NCBI GenBank assembly: GCA_009701885.1
Contig: WLJH01000004.1
Location: forward strand, 95,455 to 159,454
DNA length: 64,000 nt
Source: Actinomycetota bacterium
Lineage (GTDB): Bacteria; Actinomycetota; Actinomycetes; Propionibacteriales; Nocardioidaceae
Reading direction: 5' to 3'
The translations under genes were made by a program, and so were the position numbers. The notes beneath the pieces are model-generated. The model ran no database searches. It worked only from the letters and a program-made list of their open reading frames with translations, and was not told the DNA's origin. Shown piece after piece: positions 58,293 to 64,000 of the stretch. The first letter of the stretch is position 1; each line of letters begins with the position of its first letter.

Positions 58293-61200
58293 TCAGCCGG
58301 CGAGCACCTTGCGGATCCGCTGGTCGGAGACGGACTGGGCGGTGCCGAGCTGCTGGGCCCACAGCGAGATGCGGTACTCCTCCAGCAGCCAGCGGGCCTC
58401 GCGCAGCCGCTCCGGCAGCGGGCGGCCCTCGGGGAGGGCAGCGACCGCGTGCAGCCAGGAGTCCTGGAGGTCGCCGATGCGGTCCATCAGCTGTCGGTCG
58501 CGGCCGATCGAGCCGCCGCCCTCGAGCAGCTTCTCGCGCCGGTGGGCCAGGGCTGCGAGGTAGACGGTGAACCGCCGCAGCCGGGTCGGGCCGGCCTCCC
58601 CGATGAAGCCGCGGGCGACGAGCCGGCCGAGCTGGGCCCGCATGTCGGTGAGTGCCGGCAGCATCGCCATGTCCGCGCGACCCGAGAGGTCCTTCTCGAC
58701 ACCGCGCCAGGCCGACAGCACCCGCACGACGTCGGCCAGCACGGCGCGCACGCGCGGCTCGAGGTCGGCACGCACGGTGGCCAGCAGGGCGTCGTACGCC
58801 GCCTGCGACCGCACCGCGGGTCGGGCGTCGACCGCCTCGACGACCACCGCGGTGCGGCAGTCCTCGAGCAGCTCGGCGACCGAGGGGTAGGGCGAGCCGG
58901 CCAGCCCCAGCTTCTCGGTGTTGGTCAGGCCGTCCACGACCCGCTTCACGGTGTTGTCGCCGCCCGCGTCGAGCCCGAGCAGCACCAGCCGTACGACACC
59001 CAGCCGGTGCCGGGCGTCGCGCTCCTCCGCGGACCCGACGACCTCGAGGCCCACCGACGCGCCCTCGTCGACGAGCCCGGGGTAGGCGGTGACCTCGTGG
59101 CCGGCGCGGGTCTGGGTGATCGAGCCGGGCAGGTCGCCGAAGACCCACGTGGTCTCGCCGGTGCGGGCGAGCCCTGAGTCGGTGGCGACCTCGTCCATCG
59201 CCTGCTGGAACTGGCCGCGCAACGGGGCCTTGAGCGCCTCGAGGTCCTTGCCGCGGGCCTGCTCGCGGCCCTGCTCGTCGACGACGCGGTACGTCGGGCG
59301 CAGGTGCTCGGGGACCTTGGCCCAGTCCCAGGCCTCCCGCGGCACCACGACGCCCGCCGTCGAGCGGCACCACCGCTCCAGCGCGTCGAGCAGCGGCTCC
59401 TCGCCGACCGGCACCGAGCGCAGGAACTCCCGAGCCCGGTCGGGGGCCGGCACGAGGGAGACCCGCAGGTTCTTGGGCAGCGAGCGGATCAGCGCGGTGA
59501 CCAGCTCCTCGCGCAGGCCGGGAACGTTCCAGGAGAAGTCGTCGGCGGCGACCCTGTTGAGGGTGGCGACCGGCACCTCGATGGTGAGGCCGTCGTCCTC
59601 GGCGCCGGGCTCGAAGTGGTAGGCGAGGTTGAAGGTCAGCCCCTCGTCCTGCCAGACCTGGGGGAAGTCGGCCTCGGTGACCTCCTCGGCGGTGTCGTGG
59701 GTGAGCATCGCGAGGTCGAAGTCGAGCAGGCCGGGCCGCTTCTGCCGCTCGCGCTTCCACCACTGCTCGAAGTGGGCGCCGGAGACGACGTCGGCGCCGA
59801 CGCGGGCGTCGTAGAAGTCGAAGAGGATGTCCTCGGAGACGACGATGTCGCGGCGTCGGGAGCGGTGCTCGAGCTCGGCGGCCTCGTCGAGGAGCCGCTT
59901 GTTGTGCTCGTAGAACTTCTGCCGCCCCGACTCCAGGGCGGCCCACTCCCCCTGCACCAGGGCGTGCCGGATGAAGAGCTCGCGGGCCAGGGCGCGGTCG
60001 ACCTTGCCGTAGTTGACCAGCCGGTCGGCGACCAGCGGCACGCCGTACAACGTGACCCGCTCGCGGGCCATCACGGCGGCGCGCTTGGTCGACCAGTGCG
60101 GCTCGGAGTACTGCCGCTTCACGAGGTCGCCGGCGAGCCGCTCGGCCCACTCGGGCTGGATGGCTGCCACCTGGCGGGCCCACAGGCGCGAGGTCTCCAC
60201 CAGCTCCCCGGCCATGACGAAGGCCGGCTGCTTCCCCTTCAGGCCCGAGCCCGGGAAGATCGCGAACCGGGCGTTGCGGGCGCCGAGGTACTCCCGCGGT
60301 CCGGGCCGCTTGCCCTTGGCCCCCGGCGCCGGCTTCTCCTTCTCCTCCAGCGCACCGATGTGGGAGAGCAGTCCGGACAGCAGCGCCTGGTGGATGCCGT
60401 CGGCGTCCGGGGTGTCGGCGGGGACCCCGAGGTCGATGCCCATCTCCTTGCACACCTGCCGCAGCTGGGACTCGAAGTCCTGCCACTCGCGGATGCGCAG
60501 GTAGTTGAGGAACTCCCGCTTGCACATGCGGCGGAAGGCGCTGGAGGACAGCTCCTTCTGCTGGGCCCTCACGTAGCGCCACAGGTTGAGCCAGGTGAGG
60601 AAGTCCGAGCCCTCGGCCTTGAACCGGGCGTGCTGCTGGTCGGCCTGCGGGCGCTGCTCCGCCGGCCGCTCGCGGGGGTCCTGCAGCGAGAGCGCGGCGA
60701 CGATGACGACCACCTCGCGGACGCACCCGAGCCGCTCGGCCTCCAGGATCATCCGGCCCAGCCGCGGGTCGATGGGGAGGCGGGCCAAGCGCCGTCCGGT
60801 TTCGGTGAGGGAGTCCTTGCCGTCGCCCTCGGGACGCAGCGCCCCGAGCTCCTCGAGGAGCTGGAGGCCGGAGGTGACGTTGCGGCGGTCGGGCGGCTCG
60901 ACGAAGGGGAAGCGAGCGAGGTCGCCCAGCCCCAGCGAGCGCATCTGGAGGATGACGCTCGCGAGGTTGGTGCGCAGGATCTCGGGGTCGGTGAACTCGG
61001 GCCGGCCCAGGAAGTCCTCCTCGGAGTAGAGCCGGATCGCGATGCCCGGACCGAGGCGGCCGCAGCGGCCCGCGCGCTGGTTGGCCGAGGCCTGGCTGAC
61101 GGCCTCCACCGGGAGCCGCTGGACCTTGGTGCGCAGGGAGTAGCGGCTGATCCGCGCGACGCCGCTGTCGACGACGTACCGGATGCCCGGCACCGTCAAC

Positions 61201-62189
61201 GAGGTCTCGGCGACATTCGTCGCCAGCACCACGCGCCGGCCGGTGTGCGGCGCGAAGACCCGGTGCTGCTCGGCGGCGCTCAGGCGCGAGTAGAGCGGCA
61301 CGACCTCGAGGCCGCCGCCGGCGCCCCGGAAGGACGACGACGCCTCCTCGAGCGCGTCCGCGGTGTCGCGGATCTCGCGCTCGCCGGGCAGGAAGACCAG
61401 CACGTCGCCGGGACCCTCGGCCGCCAGCTCGCGGACCGCCTCGACGACCGCCTCGGTCTGGTCGCGCTGGACGACCTCGCCGTCCTCGTCGTCCTCGGGC
61501 AGCTCCAGCAGCGGGCGGTAGCGGACCTCGACGGGGTAGGTGCGACCGCTGACCTCGATGACCGGCGCCGGGTTGCCGTCGCGGTCGGCGAAGTGCTCGG
61601 CGAAGCGCTGCACGTCGATGGTCGCGGAGGTGATGACCAGCTTGAGGTCGGGCCGGCGCGGCAGCAGCCGCTTGAGGTAGCCGAGGAGGAAGTCGATGTT
61701 GAGGGAGCGCTCGTGCGCCTCGTCGATGATGATCGTGTCGTAGCGCCACAGCATCCGGTCGCGCTGCAGCTCGGCCAGCATGATGCCGTCGGTCATCAGC
61801 TTGACCCGGGTGTCGGCGCTGGTGCGGTCGGTGAAGCGCACCTGGTAGCCGACGACGCCCTTCTCGCCCAGCGGCTGCTTCAGCTCCTCGGCGATCCGCT
61901 CGGCGACCGAGCGCGCGGCGATCCGGCGTGGCTGCGTGTGCCCGATCAGTCCCCCGCGAGGGCGGCGCTTGCCGTCGCGGCCCTTGCGGTACGTCGTCGT
62001 CCCACGGCCCAGCTCGAGGCAGATCTTCGGTAGCTGGGTCGTCTTCCCCGAGCCGGTCTCCCCCGCGACCACGACGACCTGGTGGTCGCGGATGGCCTCG
62101 GCGATGTCGTCACGTCGCTGGCTGACCGGGAGGTCGGCGGGGTAGGCGATCTCGAGCGCTGCCTGCTCCGCCGTGCCTGCTGGGTCCAT
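58293..62189 (-). CDS. hrpA: ATP-dependent RNA helicase HrpA
   Basis: 1298 residues, normal for HrpA. Walker A GETGSGKTTQ at 43-52, DEAH at 156-159, ITSATID, and the motif VI QRAGRCGR near residue 370. The long C-terminal region has the OB fold and DUF3418 of the family (KNLRVSLVPAPDRAREFL). It remodels RNA and rescues stalled ribosomes in E. coli. A basic insertion (YRKGRDGKRRPRGG) follows motif I. ATG at 62189 is clear. It is divergent from the ketosteroid dehydrogenase-like gene. Confidence 0.96.
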   Translation of the reverse strand: MDPAGTAEQAALEIAYPADLPVSQRRDDIAEAIRDHQVVVVAGETGSGKTTQLPKICLELGRGTTTYRKGRDGKRRPRGGLIGHTQPRRIAARSVAERIAEELKQPLGEKGVVGYQVRFTDRTSADTRVKLMTDGIMLAELQRDRMLWRYDTIIIDEAHERSLNIDFLLGYLKRLLPRRPDLKLVITSATIDVQRFAEHFADRDGNPAPVIEVSGRTYPVEVRYRPLLELPEDDEDGEVVQRDQTEAVVEAVRELAAEGPGDVLVFLPGEREIRDTADALEEASSSFRGAGGGLEVVPLYSRLSAAEQHRVFAPHTGRRVVLATNVAETSLTVPGIRYVVDSGVARISRYSLRTKVQRLPVEAVSQASANQRAGRCGRLGPGIAIRLYSEEDFLGRPEFTDPEILRTNLASVILQMRSLGLGDLARFPFVEPPDRRNVTSGLQLLEELGALRPEGDGKDSLTETGRRLARLPIDPRLGRMILEAERLGCVREVVVIVAALSLQDPRERPAEQRPQADQQHARFKAEGSDFLTWLNLWRYVRAQQKELSSSAFRRMCKREFLNYLRIREWQDFESQLRQVCKEMGIDLGVPADTPDADGIHQALLSGLLSHIGALEEKEKPAPGAKGKRPGPREYLGARNARFAIFPGSGLKGKQPAFVMAGELVETSRLWARQVAAIQPEWAERLAGDLVKRQYSEPHWSTKRAAVMARERVTLYGVPLVADRLVNYGKVDRALARELFIRHALVQGEWAALESGRQKFYEHNKRLLDEAAELEHRSRRRDIVVSEDILFDFYDARVGADVVSGAHFEQWWKRERQKRPGLLDFDLAMLTHDTAEEVTEADFPQVWQDEGLTFNLAYHFEPGAEDDGLTIEVPVATLNRVAADDFSWNVPGLREELVTALIRSLPKNLRVSLVPAPDRAREFLRSVPVGEEPLLDALERWCRSTAGVVVPREAWDWAKVPEHLRPTYRVVDEQGREQARGKDLEALKAPLRGQFQQAMDEVATDSGLARTGETTWVFGDLPGSITQTRAGHEVTAYPGLVDEGASVGLEVVGSAEERDARHRLGVVRLVLLGLDAGGDNTVKRVVDGLTNTEKLGLAGSPYPSVAELLEDCRTAVVVEAVDARPAVRSQAAYDALLATVRADLEPRVRAVLADVVRVLSAWRGVEKDLSGRADMAMLPALTDMRAQLGRLVARGFIGEAGPTRLRRFTVYLAALAHRREKLLEGGGSIGRDRQLMDRIGDLQDSWLHAVAALPEGRPLPERLREARWLLEEYRISLWAQQLGTAQSVSDQRIRKVLAG

Positions 62190-62251
62190 GACCGCCCCAT
62201 CCTCTCAAGGCCACCACCACCCGGACGAACCGATTCCCCCCGACCCCTTGA

Positions 62252-62265
62252 TAGAACACGTTCCA
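62252..62265. promoter_or_regulatory. KstR-type operator
   Basis: TAGAACACGTTCCA matches the KstR consensus TnnAACnnGTTnnA at every fixed position. It sits 18 bases before the chosen start of the downstream dehydrogenase gene and 63 bases from hrpA. KstR is the TetR-type repressor of cholesterol and steroid catabolism genes in actinobacteria. Confidence 0.7.
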
Positions 62266-62283
62266 CCCGCGAGAGTCCGGGGC

Positions 62284-63828
62284 GTGAGCGAGCAGATCGA
62301 GCCGTACGACGTCGTGGTGGTCGGGTCCGGAGGGGGCGCCATGACCGGCGCCCTGCTGGCCCAGCGAGCCGGGCTGCGGACGGTCGTGCTGGAGAAGACC
62401 GACCTCGTCGGCGGCACCTCGGCCTACTCTGGCGGCGCCTGCTGGCTGCCCGGGTCCACCGTGCAGCAGAAGGCGGGGATCGCCGACTCGACCGAGGGCG
62501 CGCGCGACTACCTCGCGGCGGTCCTCGCGCCGGTCGACGGCTGGACCGCCGACCAGGGCAAGGTGGAGACCTTCCTGGCCCACGCCCCCGTGGTGGTGGG
62601 CGAGCTGGAGGCGGCAGGCATCGACTTCGAGTGGCTGCCCTTCCCGGAGTACTACGACGCCCCCGGCCGCTGCCCGATGGGTCGCTCGATCCAGCCCACG
62701 GCGGTCAAGCGCGCCGACCTGGCGCCCGAGGTCGCGGCGCTGGTGCGGCCGCCGGTCGAGCGCGACCGCGTCGGCGGCCCGGGGCGCGGCACCCTCAGCG
62801 GCGGCCAGGCGCTCATCGCGCGGCTGCTGGCGGCGTACGTCGAGGCGGGCGGGACGGTGCTGACCGGGCACTGCGTGCGCGACCTCATGACCGAGACCGA
62901 CGCGACCCTCGGCGACCACGTCGTCGGGGTGTGGGCCACGACCGACGCGGGCCCGGTGGAGGTGCGCGCCCGACGCGGGGTGCTGCTGGCCAGCGGCGGC
63001 TTCGAGGGCAGCGCCTCGCGGCGGCAGTCGCACGGCACACCCGGTCGCGCCGAGTGGACGATGGCGCCCCGCGGCACCAACACCGGCGAGCCGATCGGAG
63101 CGGCGATCAACGCCGGGGCGGCGGTCGACTGGACCGGGCTCGGGTGGTTCTGCCCCGGTCTGGAGCACCCGGACGGCGCCGGCTCGTTCACGCTCGGCGT
63201 GCGCAGCGGCGTGATGGTCGACGCCCATGGGCAGCGGTACGCCAACGAGTCACTCCCCTACGACCGGTTCGGCCGCGAGATGGCCAAGGACCCCGCGCGG
63301 GTGCCGTCGTGGTTGGTGTTCGACTCCCGAGAGGGCGGACGGCTGCCCGCGATCGCGATGCCCGAGGGCGACCCGGCGGCCCACCTCGCCGCCGGGACCT
63401 GGGTGCAGGCCGACTCGGTCGCCGAGCTGGCCCAACGCATCGGCGTCCCTGCCGAGGCACTGACCGCGACCGTCGAGCGGTACAACGGCTTCTGCGCCAC
63501 CGGCGTGGACGAGGACTTCGGCCGCGGCGCCGACGAGTACGACACCTTCTTCACCTACGGCGAGGGCCCCAACAAGGCCCTCACGCCGGTCGACACCGGG
63601 CCCTTCTACGCGGCCCGCTTCGTGCTCTCCGACCTCGGCACCAAGGGCGGCGTCGTCACCGACGCCCACGGCCGCGCCCTGCGGCCCGACGGCAGCGCGC
63701 TGCCCGGCCTGTACGCCGTCGGCAACACCGCGGCCCCGATGACCGGCCCCTACTACCCCGGGCCGGGCGCTCCGCTCGGCACGGCGACGGTCTTCGCGTC
63801 GCTGGCCGTGCGGGACCTGGTCGGCTGA
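62284..63828 (+). CDS. kstD: 3-ketosteroid delta-1-dehydrogenase-like flavoprotein
   Basis: 514 residues. FAD loop YDVVVVGSGGGAMTGALLA, then GGTSAYSGGACWLPG and the C-terminal GPYYPGPGAPLGTATV, where the Tyr before PGPG is a catalytic residue in KstD. The protein fits the KstD/fumarate-reductase flavoprotein family. It probably inserts a C1-C2 double bond in ring A of 3-ketosteroids, though a delta-4 or other ketosteroid dehydrogenase is possible. GTG at 62284 is preferred over ATG at 62173, which would start inside hrpA and before the operator. Confidence 0.85.
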   Translation: MSEQIEPYDVVVVGSGGGAMTGALLAQRAGLRTVVLEKTDLVGGTSAYSGGACWLPGSTVQQKAGIADSTEGARDYLAAVLAPVDGWTADQGKVETFLAHAPVVVGELEAAGIDFEWLPFPEYYDAPGRCPMGRSIQPTAVKRADLAPEVAALVRPPVERDRVGGPGRGTLSGGQALIARLLAAYVEAGGTVLTGHCVRDLMTETDATLGDHVVGVWATTDAGPVEVRARRGVLLASGGFEGSASRRQSHGTPGRAEWTMAPRGTNTGEPIGAAINAGAAVDWTGLGWFCPGLEHPDGAGSFTLGVRSGVMVDAHGQRYANESLPYDRFGREMAKDPARVPSWLVFDSREGGRLPAIAMPEGDPAAHLAAGTWVQADSVAELAQRIGVPAEALTATVERYNGFCATGVDEDFGRGADEYDTFFTYGEGPNKALTPVDTGPFYAARFVLSDLGTKGGVVTDAHGRALRPDGSALPGLYAVGNTAAPMTGPYYPGPGAPLGTATVFASLAVRDLVG

Positions 63829-63882
63829 GGCGATGGGCCCTGTGTGGCGTCCCGGTTCAAGCAGGTGGCTGTTGCAAATCGC

Positions 63883-63904
63883 CGGGCGAGATCGGCCCGT
63901 TTTT
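63883..63904 (+). terminator. Intrinsic terminator after dehydrogenase gene
   Basis: Stem CGGGC/GCCCG (63883-63887 with 63895-63899) and 7-base loop, followed by TTTTT at 63900-63904. It has the only T tract after a stem that I see in the window. It lies between the dehydrogenase gene and the IS element gene and may belong to either. Confidence 0.55.
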
Positions 63905-63928
63905 GCGGCTGGGGCGAAATACTTGGGC

Positions 63929-64000
63929 ATGGCTCGTTCGTATCGCCCAGTCGTGCGGGATCAGGAGTTCCTGCTCCCGCCGAACATGGCCGACTGGCTA
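63929..64000 (+). CDS. IS1182-type transposase, N-terminal fragment (cut by window edge)
   Basis: 24 codons from ATG. The N-terminus has RPVVRDQEFLLPPNMADWL, the typical opening of IS1182-family DDE transposases. The rest lies outside the window, as does one end of the element. The left end should be between 63829 and 63928, where I could not identify an inverted repeat without the other end. Confidence 0.7.
   Translation, partial: MARSYRPVVRDQEFLLPPNMADWL

Noticed and set aside
1-64000. CRISPR array
   Set aside because: No set of short direct repeats with regular unique spacers was seen; the only tandem repeat is the 161-bp pair.

Overview
The window is high-GC chromosomal DNA with short intergenic gaps, many GTG starts and frequent 4-base start/stop overlaps. 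It looks like an actinobacterium close to Nocardioides. This rests on gene content and order (pst cluster, glmU-prs, hemE-hemG-hemQ next to DUF3000-rnd, DesA3-type desaturase with its reductase, LigC and LigD-type polymerase) and on about twenty genes with a TANNNT -10 box 6 or 7 bases before the start codon, the signature of leaderless mRNA. Both edges cut genes: an acetyltransferase on the left and an IS1182-type transposase on the right.

Region by region. 1-3.6 kb: acetyltransferase fragment, uridine kinase-like protein, TauE/SafE permease, rimI, tsaB and a lytic transglycosylase. 3.6-13.9 kb: a phosphate-uptake cluster on the minus strand, pstC-pstA-pstS, then a very large second binding protein and a sortase-fold membrane protein without catalytic residues, then a third binding protein, a strong hairpin, and pstB. 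14-16.8 kb: HAD hydrolase, cysQ, pth, rplY. 16.8-24.4 kb: a block that splits the usual glmU-prs-rplY-pth order. It holds an uncharacterised four-gene coupled cassette, pepN, two tandem 161-bp hairpin repeats, and a qorB/hxlR divergent pair with a palindromic operator. 24.4-27 kb: prs and glmU.

27-39.6 kb: exported metalloproteases, a conserved hypothetical, a short-chain dehydrogenase, a thioesterase, an acyltransferase, tRNA-Gln, a two-domain FKBP lipoprotein, a second metalloprotease with a degenerate paralogue, DNA ligase C and a sulfotransferase. 39.6-47 kb: a G-hairpin region that may be a small RNA, a LigD-type polymerase, an Eis-like acetyltransferase, an exported protein, and a desaturase with its ferredoxin-reductase partner. 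47-55.3 kb: msrB and coproporphyrin-dependent heme genes (hemE, hemG, hemQ) with DUF3000 and RNase D. 55.3-64 kb: an orphan solute-binding lipoprotein, a PemK/MazF-like protein, a candidate structured RNA of about 90 nt, a conserved hypothetical, helicase hrpA, a ketosteroid dehydrogenase-like gene preceded by a perfect KstR-type box, and the IS element edge.

The most interesting items are the pst cluster with its inactive sortase-fold protein and three unlike binding proteins, the structured RNA at 57.4-57.5 kb, the tandem hairpin repeats with a compensatory base change, the four-gene cassette at 17-20 kb, and the KstR box.
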